From Magnetominusculus dajiuhuensis (GTDB lineage: Bacteria > Nitrospirota > Thermodesulfovibrionia > Thermodesulfovibrionales > Magnetobacteriaceae): DNA of 27,767 nucleotides. Positions 1-8,229 of the stretch are shown here, piece by piece; the first letter of the stretch is position 1; every line of letters starts with the position of its first letter. The notes beneath the pieces were generated by a model. The model was not told the DNA's origin, ran no database searches, and saw nothing but the letters and a program-made list of their open reading frames with translations. The stretch spans positions 1 to 27,767 of the forward strand of contig NZ_JBJUSG010000036.1 of NCBI RefSeq assembly GCF_046044395.1, given 5' to 3'. Position numbers and translations under genes: made by a program.

Positions 1-30
1 GCCTACACTTTTAGCGCTGACCGATGGTTT

Positions 31-60
31 CCTGGATTCCTGCTTCCGCAGGAATCCAGG
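31..60. repeat. Perfect palindrome, 13-bp arms
   Basis: Two perfectly complementary 13-bp arms (31-43 and 48-60) enclose a TTCC loop. The right arm runs directly into a sequence (about 58-96) that recurs in inverted orientation at the far end of the window. It looks like an intergenic REP-like or MITE-like element. It could also terminate transcription from the left, but no T-run follows. Confidence 0.75.
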
Positions 61-97
61 AAAGGGACAAGCCGGAATGATTGCATAGGTATCTTCT
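58..97. repeat. Dispersed repeat, inverted copy at 27639-27678
   Basis: The reverse complement of this stretch matches 27639-27678 with about one substitution and one single-base indel. It contains the CAAGCCGGAATGA core that is also in the palindromes at 9085-9158 and 27679-27767. It therefore belongs to a dispersed intergenic repeat family. Confidence 0.7.
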
Positions 98-164
98 ACT
101 TTTTTTTTCTAATGCGTTTGCCCTGATGGGGTTTGGGCGTAATGGCTATTTCCAGCCGAAAATA

Positions 165-173
165 TGTTATAAT
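165..173 (+). promoter_or_regulatory. Extended -10 promoter for the AAA+/VWA/rnhA unit
   Basis: TGT-TATAAT at 165-173 is a perfect -10 hexamer preceded by the TGn extension. No good -35 lies 16-18 bp upstream, which is acceptable for an extended -10 promoter. Transcription would start near 180, leaving about 40 nt before the ATG at 221. Confidence 0.5.
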
Positions 174-220
174 ACGCCCCTGTTTAAAATAAGCGGATAT
201 GGGTTATAGAACGAATTATA

Positions 221-1558
221 ATGCAAGTGAATACTGAGTCCCTGCGACTAATCAATTTATATGATACAACTCCATGCGCTCTGAGCGTCAGCGGGCGTTT
301 TATTCATAGAATCAGGGAGATAACTGCTTGCAACGAGGATGCCTTTCCAGCCATATTCGGCCTTCACCATGTGAAACGCCGCCTCGTTGAAGTTCTGGCA
401 ACCGGTAGCGGGGTTGTCATAAAGGGAGATTTCGGCGTTGGGAAGACACATCTGTGCGATGCGGTGTTTTCTGTCCTGCGCCAGTACTATCTGACGCATC
501 CGGTTTATACGAACGCGGGATGCCCGGTAAGGGAAAACTCCATCCACCTGTTTAACTATATCGTAAAGAATGGCCAGTCCTCGTTAGACAACATCTGTCC
601 GGTGTGCAGGCATAAATACGCGTCCCTTCCTGCGGAATCGGTTCCCATCGAAAGGGTGTATATTACAGAGGGCAGCGGCTTTGCCCGCCTTCAGGGTAAC
701 GAAGACATTGAGCCGCAGATAATCCTCGGCATGTACCACCTCATAAGATTTGCCGAAATAGGCGACCCCTTCGACCCGCGTGTGCTGGAGGGAGGGAAGA
801 TTGCCCATGCGTCTGGGGGCGTTCTCTTTGTTGATGAGCTTGGACTTATGAACAACGAGGCGCAGTATGCCCTTATTCAGGCACTTCAGGAACGCCGCTT
901 TACGCCGTCCAACAGCAGGATGACATTCCCCATAGACCTACTTTTCGTATCCACAACAAACAACACAAACGATCTCAGGATTCACAAAGCCGTGGCAAAC
1001 CGTCTTGTGGGCATCCCCATTGAGAGGGTAGGGTTTGAGGACGAGGTCAGGATAGTGAAAAAAGAGATTGCCCAAAACGGGTTTTTAAGCGTGATATTTC
1101 CTGAACTGTTCCTTGAGTTTATCGTAAGCACTATAAGGACTTTAAACAACATTGCCGTATATCTTGGGCCGCGCTCATCTATTCGCGCTGCCCTAATAGC
1201 CTCCACCTCCACCCTTGTCGAAGGACGCGCGACGGTGTCATATTGTGACGTCAAAGAGGGGCTTCACACGGAGATAATCGGCCAGGGCGACGAGGAAACA
1301 TTTGACGAGATATATGAAATGTTGTCGAAGGATTTTCCTTCCATCGCAGAGTTCATAAGTCAAAGGGTACCCAATATAGAAAATGCCTTTGCCTTTGTTG
1401 ATAATTTCAAAAACGCCGAGACCGCCTTCTCGTCCATAAATGGTCGCCTGATGGACGAAATCATGGCATCCCTTACAGAGCCTGACCGCAGACCAGAGAC
1501 CATCAAGGCATACCTCGACGCCTACGCCGTTAATGTACACATGGAGCCGTTGTGTTAG
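221..1558 (+). CDS. MoxR/Mg-chelatase-like AAA+ ATPase
   Basis: Predicted AAA+ ATPase of 445 residues. Visible motifs are Walker A GDFGVGKT (69-76), Walker B GVLFVDE (200-206) and a sensor-1-like STTNN (244-248). The segment before Walker B (RLQGNEDIEP, later PRVLEGGKIAHA) resembles magnesium-chelatase subunit I and MoxR-type ATPases. These act with a VWA partner to remodel proteins or insert metals, and the next gene encodes such a partner. Between Walker A and B there is an insertion with C101, C126-x2-C129 and H131, possibly a small metal site. The ATG lacks a clear Shine-Dalgarno, but an extended -10 promoter sits about 40 nt upstream. No large chelatase subunit is nearby, so a tetrapyrrole role is not supported; a MoxR-VWA chaperone role is the safer reading. 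Confidence 0.8.
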   Translation: MQVNTESLRLINLYDTTPCALSVSGRFIHRIREITACNEDAFPAIFGLHHVKRRLVEVLATGSGVVIKGDFGVGKTHLCDAVFSVLRQYYLTHPVYTNAGCPVRENSIHLFNYIVKNGQSSLDNICPVCRHKYASLPAESVPIERVYITEGSGFARLQGNEDIEPQIILGMYHLIRFAEIGDPFDPRVLEGGKIAHASGGVLFVDELGLMNNEAQYALIQALQERRFTPSNSRMTFPIDLLFVSTTNNTNDLRIHKAVANRLVGIPIERVGFEDEVRIVKKEIAQNGFLSVIFPELFLEFIVSTIRTLNNIAVYLGPRSSIRAALIASTSTLVEGRATVSYCDVKEGLHTEIIGQGDEETFDEIYEMLSKDFPSIAEFISQRVPNIENAFAFVDNFKNAETAFSSINGRLMDEIMASLTEPDRRPETIKAYLDAYAVNVHMEPLC

Positions 1559-2685
1559 CTGACATCAGGCCATGGTGTACGGGCGCGTTTCAGTATGAGA
1601 GGAGTTGTTATATCCCACCCGCAATTTTTGGCCTGCTGCTGGATGGGGAAGCCGACTCCGAGGATGAGTTCATACAGAGGGCTATGGAAAAAATAGACCC
1701 CACGCCAAAGAACCTGTATGTGCCGTTTAACCCCCCGGTGTTCCCATTTGACAACAGGGATTTCGAGGACCCGTTTTATCTCGTTGAGAACGGCCCCGGC
1801 GATATAATTGACCTTAAATACCTGAAAGACCTCACTGACGAACAACTCAACGGCTATCTCAAAGACATCTTCGTGAGATTTTCATATAAATCCGAAGGTG
1901 GGATAAAGGTAAAAAGGAAGGAACTCCTGCACTATGCCGGGAAAAACTTCTACTTAGGGATAAAAAAAGGGGCACAAAGACAACGAGCAGGCAGCCGCAA
2001 AAAGAAAAAATCCTTTCTTACAGAAAAAACCCGCTCAACGGCAGCAATCCACATCCCCGAAACCACGCGCCGCAGTATTATAAGGCGACGGGTTCACCGT
2101 GATAACGCTATTATTCGGGATGATGACGTCGTTAACCTCAAGAGATGCTCTAGGGAAAGGGCAGACGTCCTTGTGGCCATTGATTCAAGCACGTCAATGG
2201 AGCAGGGCGGCAAACTGCAATCCGCTATGAAGGCCTGTCTGTCGTTTCACTATTATCGCGGTAGCCGCAACGCACGTGTGGAGTTTGTTTCGTTTAACGA
2301 TAAGATTGAAAAAATCGCCCCTCTTGACATACTCACCCTAAAACCCGTGGGTATGACCCACACGGCCGAGCTTCTTGATTTCGTATCACGATATTTCTCG
2401 CGCAGAGGCGGTGACACCAACGAACTATATATCATTACCGACGGCTACCCGCAGCGTGCCGGTGTCGAAGACGCCGAATATCTCTCGGTTACGCTTAAAA
2501 TGGCCATAAAACTTCGTCACCTTCATATAAATACAAAAACTCTCCTCGTCCACGCGCCGAATTATGAACTCAATCCTAACAATTTTATGTATAACAGGCT
2601 CATCTGCGAGAGCCTTGGCGGCGAACTCGTCAGGGTTGACGCGGACGATCTATCCAGTGCCATGATAGGCAGGGCGGTTAATTGA
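1552..2685 (+). CDS. VWA-domain protein, partner of the AAA+ ATPase
   Basis: Protein of 377 residues with a C-terminal von Willebrand factor A domain (about 203-375). The MIDAS residues are DSSTS at 211-215, a threonine in GMTHT (267-271) and D297 in ITDGYP. The middle (about 140-185) is very basic, with a KKKK cluster and repeated arginines, and probably forms a linker. The N-terminal 140 residues are not recognised. The GTG start at 1552 overlaps the ATPase stop by 7 nt and has GGAG at 1543-1546, so the two genes are translationally coupled. This pairing is the hallmark of MoxR-VWA systems such as RavA/ViaA, NorQ/NorD and CoxD/CoxE, in which the VWA protein links the ATPase to its target. 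The target here is unknown. Confidence 0.8.
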   Translation: MLADIRPWCTGAFQYERSCYIPPAIFGLLLDGEADSEDEFIQRAMEKIDPTPKNLYVPFNPPVFPFDNRDFEDPFYLVENGPGDIIDLKYLKDLTDEQLNGYLKDIFVRFSYKSEGGIKVKRKELLHYAGKNFYLGIKKGAQRQRAGSRKKKKSFLTEKTRSTAAIHIPETTRRSIIRRRVHRDNAIIRDDDVVNLKRCSRERADVLVAIDSSTSMEQGGKLQSAMKACLSFHYYRGSRNARVEFVSFNDKIEKIAPLDILTLKPVGMTHTAELLDFVSRYFSRRGGDTNELYIITDGYPQRAGVEDAEYLSVTLKMAIKLRHLHINTKTLLVHAPNYELNPNNFMYNRLICESLGGELVRVDADDLSSAMIGRAVN

Positions 2686-3137
2686 GCGCGCCGCCCACAG
2701 TGACTATGTATACCGACGGGGCGTGTAGCGGCAATCCCGGCCCGGGCGGCTATGGCGTTGTTATGATAACGGCCACGAAGAGGAAGGAACTCTCCGCCGC
2801 GTTTCGCGCAACGACCAATAACCGGATGGAGCTTATGGCAGTGATAGCCGGGCTCAGGGCGCTGCGGGTAACGTGTGAGGTCTCGGTCTATACAGATTCC
2901 CAGCTCATCGTAAATGCCATGACAAAGGGATGGCTTAAAAACTGGCAGGCCAATAACTGGATAACCAGCTCCAGGTCTAAGGTCAAAAACATAGACTTAT
3001 GGGAGGCTCTGGCAGACCTCTGTAAAGCACACCACGTTACCTTTAATTGGATACGCGGCCACAGCGGCCATGCGGAGAACGAACGTGCGGACGCCCTTGC
3101 GTGCGCGGCAATTAAGTCAGGGATTTATGTGGAGTAG
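2682..3137 (+). CDS. rnhA: Ribonuclease HI
   Basis: Cleaves the RNA strand of RNA-DNA hybrids (R-loops, primer remnants) in the cytoplasm. The 151-residue length is normal for bacterial RNase HI. The catalytic set is complete: D12 in YTDGACSGNPGPGGYG, E50 in NNRMEL, D72 in YTDSQ, H127 in GHSGH and D137 in ERADALA. A basic-protrusion-like segment with tryptophans (WLKNWQANNW, 84-93) is present. The TTG at 2682 overlaps the upstream TGA, suggesting coupling to the VWA gene; an internal GTG at 2700 is an alternative start that would still keep the first catalytic Asp. Coupling to an AAA+/VWA pair is unusual and may be only positional. Confidence 0.93.
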   Translation: MSAPPTVTMYTDGACSGNPGPGGYGVVMITATKRKELSAAFRATTNNRMELMAVIAGLRALRVTCEVSVYTDSQLIVNAMTKGWLKNWQANNWITSSRSKVKNIDLWEALADLCKAHHVTFNWIRGHSGHAENERADALACAAIKSGIYVE

Positions 3138-3189
3138 CCCTCAGCCGCAGCCCAAATTCAATTGATAAAACATGTGGAAAATACGGGGT

Positions 3190-3212
3190 GAAGGGGGGGT
3201 TACCCCCCCTTC
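3190..3212 (+). terminator. Hairpin terminator after rnhA
   Basis: A perfect 10-bp stem (3190-3199 with 3203-3212) containing seven G-C pairs in a row and a TTA loop. It is followed by a moderately T-rich stretch rather than a clean T-run. It lies 50 nt after the rnhA stop and before the rnr promoter region. Confidence 0.6.
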
Positions 3213-3229
3213 GTCGTTAATCCTTTTCT

Positions 3230-3259
3230 TTGATATTACTCGGTCCGTATTGCTATTAA
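3230..3259 (+). promoter_or_regulatory. Possible sigma70-type promoter for rnr
   Basis: TTGATA (3230-3235) and TATTAA (3254-3259) are separated by 18 bp. They lie between the rnhA terminator hairpin and the rnr ATG at 3284. The match is moderate; position is the main support. Confidence 0.35.
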
Positions 3260-3283
3260 CGCCCGAAACTGTTATCATAACGA

Positions 3284-5386
3284 ATGGTTGATAAAGAAAA
3301 ACTAAGCAAGTACTTTACGGTTAAGAAAAAGCCTGTCTCATTTCGCGAGATTGGCAAGGAGTTCTGTTCCTCAAAAAAAGACTACGCCATCCTAAAAAAA
3401 CTTCTGAAACAGCTTGCCACCGCGGGCGAGATCATCGTTAACAGAAAGGGTTTGTATGGCAAGTCCGAGGAGATGAGCCTCATTACCGGCTATTTCGAGG
3501 CGCATAAGACCGGCTACGGGTTTGTTATACTTGAGACGCCGGGACAGAGGGACTTCTTCATCCCCGCCAGAAAGGCCATGGGTGCCATGGACAACGACAG
3601 GGTTGTGGCAAGGGTAGAAAATATGAAAAACCGCGAAGGCCGAATCATAAGAATTGTCGAACGCGCCCATTCTAAAATATCCGGTACGCTGGACTTTGCC
3701 GACGATTCATGGTTTCTCCGCCCCAAACACTCAACCATCCCGTTTGACGTATTAATCCCGAAAAAGCATATTTTAAACGCCGAGAAAGGTGATACAGTCG
3801 TCGTGGAGATAACACAATTCAACAGCGAAAACAGGCCGCCCATTGGCAAAGTAGTCAAAAAGATTGATAAACCCGAGGACCCTAAATCAGAAATCGAGGC
3901 CGTCATAGACGAATTTCACCTGTCAAGGAAATTCCCCAAACAAATCCTTGACGCCGCAAAGGCACTGCCTGAGGCCGTTACGCCGGAAATGTTTGAGGGC
4001 CGCCGTGACCTGAGAACACTAAACACCGTAACCATAGACGGTGAGCGCGCGAAGGATTTCGACGACGCCGTGTCTATTGAGAAGACCCCCGTCGGTTTTA
4101 AACTCTATGTCCACATAGCCGACGTCAGTTATTTTGTCCCGTGGGACAGCGTAATTGACACAGAGGCGAGGGAGAGGGCAACGAGCGTCTATTTCCCCGA
4201 CAGGGTGCTGCCGATGCTCCCCAGGAAACTCTCCGAGGACCTCTGTAGCCTAAAACCCAAACTTGACCGCCTTACCTTTACGGCTGAGCTGGACTTCGAC
4301 GACAAAGGACACAGAACCGCCTCCACCTTTTATCCCTCAGTTATCAACAGCAACGAGCGAATGACATATACAAACGTCCAGAAAATCATCATAGACGAAG
4401 ATAAGAAGCTGAGGGCTAAATATAATTCATTGCTTAAAGAATTTGAGCTTATGTCCTTGCTTTGCAAAGATTTAAGACAGATGAGAAAGAAGCGCGGGAG
4501 CCTTGATTTCGACCTCCCTGAGCCAGAAATTCTGCTTGATATTCAGGGAAACCTCGCCGATATAATAAAGACGCAGAGGAACTTTGCCCACTCCATCATA
4601 GAGGAATTCATGATAGCGGCAAACGAGGCCGCGGCCGAGTATCTTACCGCGCTGGGCGTCCCATCGCTTTACAGAATACACGAAGAGCCTGACATCAGGA
4701 AGATGGACGATATAATGAAGGTGGTAAACTGCACTATATCTTATAAAAAAGCAAAGATAACCCCCGCTGATTTTTCTAAGATAATCCATAAGGCAGCCGC
4801 GACCCCCTATGAAGAGGTGATTAATTATCTTATCCTGAGAAGCCTCAAGCAGGCCCGCTACTCCCCGATAAACGTGGGGCATTTTGGGCTTGCCTCGACG
4901 TGCTATACCCATTTTACATCGCCAATCAGGCGCTATCCCGACCTCGTCGTCCACAGGATATTAAGAGATACACTGAATGGCGATAAGTCTGGAAAGCCCG
5001 ACAATAAATCCGGCGATAGGGCAGCCGCGCAGAGGCTCTCCGATGTTGCCTTTAACTCCTCACGCCGCGAGCGCGTGGCAGAGGAGGCCGAACGAGAGGT
5101 CATTGACGCCATGCGGACGTGGTTTATGAAAGACAGGGTAGGGGAAGTCCTCAACGGTAAGGTTGTTGGCATGAATTCCCACGGCATGAGAGTGAGGCTA
5201 AACGACTACTTCGTAGACGGCTTCCTCCATATATCGTACATGGTGGACGATTACTATGTTTATGAAGAGGGTTCTCTCACTATCAGGGGGAAAAACACAA
5301 ACAAGACATTCTCAATCGGGCAGGCCATTCAGGTAAGGATAGACAAGGTTGACATAGCGGAGCGTGAGATTGTCTTCGGCCTTTAA
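3284..5386 (+). CDS. rnr: Ribonuclease R (3'-5' exoribonuclease)
   Basis: Processive 3'-5' exoribonuclease of the RNB/RNase II family that degrades structured RNA in the cytoplasm. The 700 residues show an N-terminal winged-helix region (about 1-60), cold-shock domains (about 65-200), the RNB catalytic domain (about 240-560) and a C-terminal S1 domain (about 620-700). The catalytic aspartates are in IDGERAKDFDDAV (D252, D258, D260, D261). The family signature YTHFTSPIRRYPDLVVHR is also present. The protein ends right after S1, without the lysine-rich tail of E. coli RNase R. It is shorter than E. coli RNase R (about 810) but normal for many phyla. The start lacks a strong Shine-Dalgarno. Confidence 0.95.
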   Translation: MVDKEKLSKYFTVKKKPVSFREIGKEFCSSKKDYAILKKLLKQLATAGEIIVNRKGLYGKSEEMSLITGYFEAHKTGYGFVILETPGQRDFFIPARKAMGAMDNDRVVARVENMKNREGRIIRIVERAHSKISGTLDFADDSWFLRPKHSTIPFDVLIPKKHILNAEKGDTVVVEITQFNSENRPPIGKVVKKIDKPEDPKSEIEAVIDEFHLSRKFPKQILDAAKALPEAVTPEMFEGRRDLRTLNTVTIDGERAKDFDDAVSIEKTPVGFKLYVHIADVSYFVPWDSVIDTEARERATSVYFPDRVLPMLPRKLSEDLCSLKPKLDRLTFTAELDFDDKGHRTASTFYPSVINSNERMTYTNVQKIIIDEDKKLRAKYNSLLKEFELMSLLCKDLRQMRKKRGSLDFDLPEPEILLDIQGNLADIIKTQRNFAHSIIEEFMIAANEAAAEYLTALGVPSLYRIHEEPDIRKMDDIMKVVNCTISYKKAKITPADFSKIIHKAAATPYEEVINYLILRSLKQARYSPINVGHFGLASTCYTHFTSPIRRYPDLVVHRILRDTLNGDKSGKPDNKSGDRAAAQRLSDVAFNSSRRERVAEEAEREVIDAMRTWFMKDRVGEVLNGKVVGMNSHGMRVRLNDYFVDGFLHISYMVDDYYVYEEGSLTIRGKNTNKTFSIGQAIQVRIDKVDIAEREIVFGL

Positions 5387-5424
5387 CCCGATATTTCCCA
5401 CCGTTTAATTTTTTTTTCGGCTCG

Positions 5425-5543
5425 TGTATCCTGTGATACAGACGTGAAAAATAATATCTGTTAGAGTATATCCATGGTATATGAAGATTAAATCGCCGCT
5501 ATACCAAGTGAACAAGGAGTCAATCAAGGGTTCGTAGAGCCCT
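5425..5543 (+). other. Leader of the TM2 gene with two small hairpins
   Basis: The 188-nt gap 5387-5574 has a T-run at 5409-5417 just after rnr. A 6-bp hairpin follows at 5425-5440 (loop CTGT). A 7-bp hairpin (5527-5543, one G-T pair, loop GTA) lies about 20 nt before the AAGGAG of the TM2 gene. I see no convincing -35/-10 pair. The hairpins may be leader structure or incidental. Confidence 0.3.
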
Positions 5544-5574
5544 AATCACTAATACACACATAAGGAGTACTAAA

Positions 5575-5796
5575 ATGTCAGAAAACGAATCCCCTAAAAG
5601 CCGTTTAGTAGCGCTGTTGTTATGTTTCTTTCTCGGATGGGCCGGTGGACACCGCTTTTATGCAAACAAGATTGGAACCGGAATCATCATGTTCATGACG
5701 ATGGGCGGTTTTGGAATATGGTATTTTGTTGACCTGGTCATGATTTCCCTCGGCGCCCTCAAGGACAAAGATAATCTGCCAATAACCAAGTGGTAG
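5575..5796 (+). CDS. TM2-domain small membrane protein
   Basis: Protein of 73 residues, almost entirely a TM2 domain: two transmembrane helices (about 10-28 and 33-60) joined by a short turn, with the signature GWAGGHRFYANK (19-30). TM2 proteins are widespread and mostly uncharacterised; the conserved G-x-H-R-F-Y segment defines the family. The start is well supported by AAGGAG at 5562-5567, 7 nt before the ATG. The gene stands alone between rnr and another small membrane gene, and a T-run follows the stop codon. No function can be given beyond inner-membrane location. Confidence 0.85.
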   Translation: MSENESPKSRLVALLLCFFLGWAGGHRFYANKIGTGIIMFMTMGGFGIWYFVDLVMISLGALKDKDNLPITKW

Positions 5797-5816
5797 TTTT
5801 TTTTCTCGTACAGGTT

Positions 5817-5851
5817 TCACGCGAGGGTGAGGTTAGCTTGCCCGCGCGTGA
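5817..5851 (+). other. Inverted repeat between the two small genes
   Basis: The arms TCACGCG (5817-5823) and CGCGTGA (5845-5851) are perfectly complementary and enclose a further GGG/CCC pairing. The hairpin lies after the T-run that follows the TM2 gene. It may act as a terminator or leader structure. Confidence 0.35.
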
Positions 5852-5890
5852 GATTGTCTTGCCAATGAATAAGAAAAGGCTGGTGAAGAA

Positions 5891-6112
5891 ATGTACTACA
5901 TAGCCTGGTTAATTCTGGTAGTTGTGGTGGCATTATGGAAGAGAGAGCTGAAAGAGACTAAGGCCGCATATCTCACTATACTCGGCGAATTGAAAAGCGA
6001 GCGCATGGAGTTCGATAAGCTCAAAGAGAGATATTTGATTTTGCTCAATGGGCAGGGTGACGCCCCTGTTGCACGCAGGGCTAAAACACCCAGCCGTAAG
6101 GGAAAGGCCTGA
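5891..6112 (+). CDS. Small single-pass membrane protein with basic tail
   Basis: Not recognised. The 73-residue protein has one N-terminal hydrophobic helix (about 2-17), a charged helical and probably coiled-coil middle (about 18-53, rich in E, K and L) and a basic proline-containing tail (about 60-73, ARRAKTPSRKGKA). This layout suggests a bitopic inner-membrane protein with a cytoplasmic coil. A weak AAGG precedes the ATG by about 10 nt. The gene converges on the EamA permease gene, with only 18 nt between stop codons. The hydrophobic start and lack of an alternative ORF make it plausible, but no family is assigned. Confidence 0.55.
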   Translation: MYYIAWLILVVVVALWKRELKETKAAYLTILGELKSERMEFDKLKERYLILLNGQGDAPVARRAKTPSRKGKA

Positions 6113-6130
6113 CCCCCAATAAAAAATGTA

Positions 6131-7036
6131 TCATCCCTTTTTTATCACAATATACCCGGCGGCTATTATCAGTACTCCCCCTAAGACAGACAGCGCGTCC
6201 GGCATTTCTGACAAGATAAGCGCACCAAAGACAATCGCCCCTATTGGCTCGATATAACCTAAAATTGCCGCCTTATTTGCCCCGACATGCGCTATCCCGC
6301 TGTAATACAGGTATGTCGCCACTGTTGAGTAAAGCGCCCCTATGGCCACAACAATCCAAAGCGATTGGGCTGTTGCGGGTGTCTGCCCGGCAAAAGGCAT
6401 TAAAAGCATCACCACGAACAGGTTTTGAAAGAATACTACGAGGTATTTATTATTGTTGTCCGATATAATTTTTAAGACAATAATTATTGCCCCATAGGCC
6501 ACGCCTGAGATAAGTCCGCAAATGATTCCTATTGTGTCAGGCTTAAACCGCTGGCCGGTGGAACCAGCGCCGGTGCTGAAAATCCGGGCTGCCACATCCA
6601 ATACCGAGACGTCTCTCATAATAATCCAAAGCCCCAACGATGCAACTGACACTGACAATACAGCAGTCATCGTGATTTTTTCTTTTAGGAAAATAGGCGC
6701 CATCAGCATAACAACAATCGGCGCAATATAGTGTGTGAAGACCGCGTTGGATATGGATGTGTAAGAGAAAGCGTAAAAATACGCCAGCGTGTTTATCAGC
6801 GACAGGACACTAAGCACAAAGATACTAAAGAATCCCCTTGCAGAGGGAAGCCCCTTTCTGATTGGTGCCCTGAGGAAGATAAACGACTGGATGACAAGCG
6901 ACACTACGAGGGAATAAAACATAAGTGACGCAACAGGCATCTTCGAAGCCCTGACGACAATCCCCTGAGAACTCCATATAAGAAGCGCCGAGATTATAAA
7001 GAAATAGCCTTTTTCTGATGTATTAGATTTTGGCAA
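6131..7036 (-). CDS. EamA/DMT-superfamily permease
   Basis: Predicted 10-helix inner-membrane transporter of the drug/metabolite transporter superfamily, with two EamA repeats of five helices in 301 residues. The first repeat begins FFIISALLIWSSQGIVVRAS and the second at about 168 (TIGIICGLISGVAYGAIIIV). The family moves metabolites such as amino acids, nucleosides or drugs; the substrate cannot be read from sequence. The TTG start overlaps the coaD stop by 14 nt with no clear Shine-Dalgarno, so translation probably depends on coupling within the rsmD-coaD-permease operon. It ends 18 nt from a convergent gene. Confidence 0.85.
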   Translation of the reverse strand: MPKSNTSEKGYFFIISALLIWSSQGIVVRASKMPVASLMFYSLVVSLVIQSFIFLRAPIRKGLPSARGFFSIFVLSVLSLINTLAYFYAFSYTSISNAVFTHYIAPIVVMLMAPIFLKEKITMTAVLSVSVASLGLWIIMRDVSVLDVAARIFSTGAGSTGQRFKPDTIGIICGLISGVAYGAIIIVLKIISDNNNKYLVVFFQNLFVVMLLMPFAGQTPATAQSLWIVVAIGALYSTVATYLYYSGIAHVGANKAAILGYIEPIGAIVFGALILSEMPDALSVLGGVLIIAAGYIVIKKG

Positions 7037-7532
7037 GGATTGATTGCTGATTAATCTTAAATTTCTCTATCAGCGCCGACTTAACGGCGGGTGGAACAAG
7101 GCCGTCAACACAGCCGCCTAGCTGAGCGATTTCCTTCACCGCCGACGAGGTGAGAAATGAGTACTCCTCAGAGGGCATCTTGAAAATCGTTTCAATGGCG
7201 GGCTTTAGTCTCCTGTTCAGTAAGGCCATCTGAAGCTCATATTCGAAGTCAGACACCGCGCGAAGGCCGCGAATTAAGATGATGCAGCCCTTTTTTTCGG
7301 CATAATCAACTAACAGGCCGTCAAAACTCTCAACTGTGATATTGTTGCCCGCAGGCAGAGATTTTTCTATAAGCTCCTTCCTTTCCGGTACGCTAAAAAG
7401 AGGGGTCTTCTTGGCGTTAGTCGTAATGGCGATGATAAAACGGTCAAAAAGTCTAACGCTTCTCAGGACGATGTCGAGGTGTCCGTTGGTAAAGGGATCG
7501 AATGTGCCCGGGTAAATTGCCAATTTATTCAT
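7023..7532 (-). CDS. coaD: Phosphopantetheine adenylyltransferase
   Basis: Transfers AMP from ATP to 4'-phosphopantetheine, giving dephospho-CoA, the penultimate step of CoA synthesis. The 169 residues match the family length. The nucleotidyltransferase motif is GTFDPFTNGH (9-18, T/HxGH type). The other signatures are RGLRAVSDFEYE (88-99) and YSFLTSSAVKE (124-134). I start it at the ATG at 7532, preceded by GAGG 7 nt upstream, rather than at the longer open frame from 7559. This start matches the usual N-terminus and overlaps the rsmD stop by only 8 nt. The rsmD-coaD order is common in bacteria. Confidence 0.95.
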   Translation of the reverse strand: MNKLAIYPGTFDPFTNGHLDIVLRSVRLFDRFIIAITTNAKKTPLFSVPERKELIEKSLPAGNNITVESFDGLLVDYAEKKGCIILIRGLRAVSDFEYELQMALLNRRLKPAIETIFKMPSEEYSFLTSSAVKEIAQLGGCVDGLVPPAVKSALIEKFKINQQSILAKI

Positions 7533-8109
7533 TATTATCCTCACTGGTTTTGTACACACTTAACGATGTGTCGCCGTATCTGTAGGTTCTTAAAAATATC
7601 AGGCTGCCAGATGAGCCGGGTGCCTGCTTCTTTGAAGGGTGCTCAACTATGACTAAGGCATTGTGTTCACTTAGTATCCACGAGTGTTGCAGGGCGGGCA
7701 GGAGCCTTTCAACCTCGCCGGAGTCATACGGCGCGTCGGCAAAAACAATATCGAAGGGGGCAGAGACCCGCCTGCGTAACGATGAGGGCGCTGATTCACT
7801 TACAATGCCCACTGCGTCGCCGCATATAGCCGCATTTAGCGGGTTATTACAGAATGCTGGATTGCGCTCTATGGCATTGATGACGTGCCTGTCAATATCA
7901 ACAAACACGACACGCCGCGCGCCGCGGCTAAGTGCCTCAAAGCCGACCGCGCCGCTTCCGGCGTACAGGTCGGCAAAGGAACTGCCCACCACACGCTGCC
8001 TTATAATATTAAACAGCGATTCTCTGACCTTTGCAGACGTCGGCCTCAGTGCCTTACTGTGTCTTACAGGGACAGTCTTTCCCTTAAGTGCTCCGGCAAT
8101 AATTTTCAT
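7525..8109 (-). CDS. rsmD: 16S rRNA (guanine966-N2)-methyltransferase
   Basis: SAM-dependent methyltransferase that modifies G966 of 16S rRNA during 30S assembly. The 194 residues include the N-terminal signature RPTSAKVRESLFN (22-34) and the SAM-binding motif I region LYAGSGAVGFEALSRGA (48-64). The motif IV position reads DAPY (125-128) instead of the usual DPPY/F. It is the first gene of a minus-strand operon with coaD and the permease. The weak AGGA sits very close to the ATG. The intergenic region upstream is shared with the divergent alpha/beta hydrolase. Confidence 0.9.
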   Translation of the reverse strand: MKIIAGALKGKTVPVRHSKALRPTSAKVRESLFNIIRQRVVGSSFADLYAGSGAVGFEALSRGARRVVFVDIDRHVINAIERNPAFCNNPLNAAICGDAVGIVSESAPSSLRRRVSAPFDIVFADAPYDSGEVERLLPALQHSWILSEHNALVIVEHPSKKQAPGSSGSLIFLRTYRYGDTSLSVYKTSEDNNE

Positions 8110-8202
8110 TTCCTGCTCAACAATACCTGATTAACAGTATCACGGCTTGGGTATAAAATTCAAGGTGTAAAAAAATCAGGGGTGCTTTAGCCCGGTACCA
8201 TA

Positions 8203-8211
8203 TGCTATACT
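8203..8211 (+). promoter_or_regulatory. Extended -10 promoter for the alpha/beta hydrolase
   Basis: TGC-TATACT at 8203-8211 is an extended -10 element with five of six consensus bases. Transcription would start near 8217, only about 12 nt before the GTG at 8230. No good -35 is visible. Confidence 0.45.
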
Positions 8212-8229
8212 TACAGCGGTGGTCTACCA

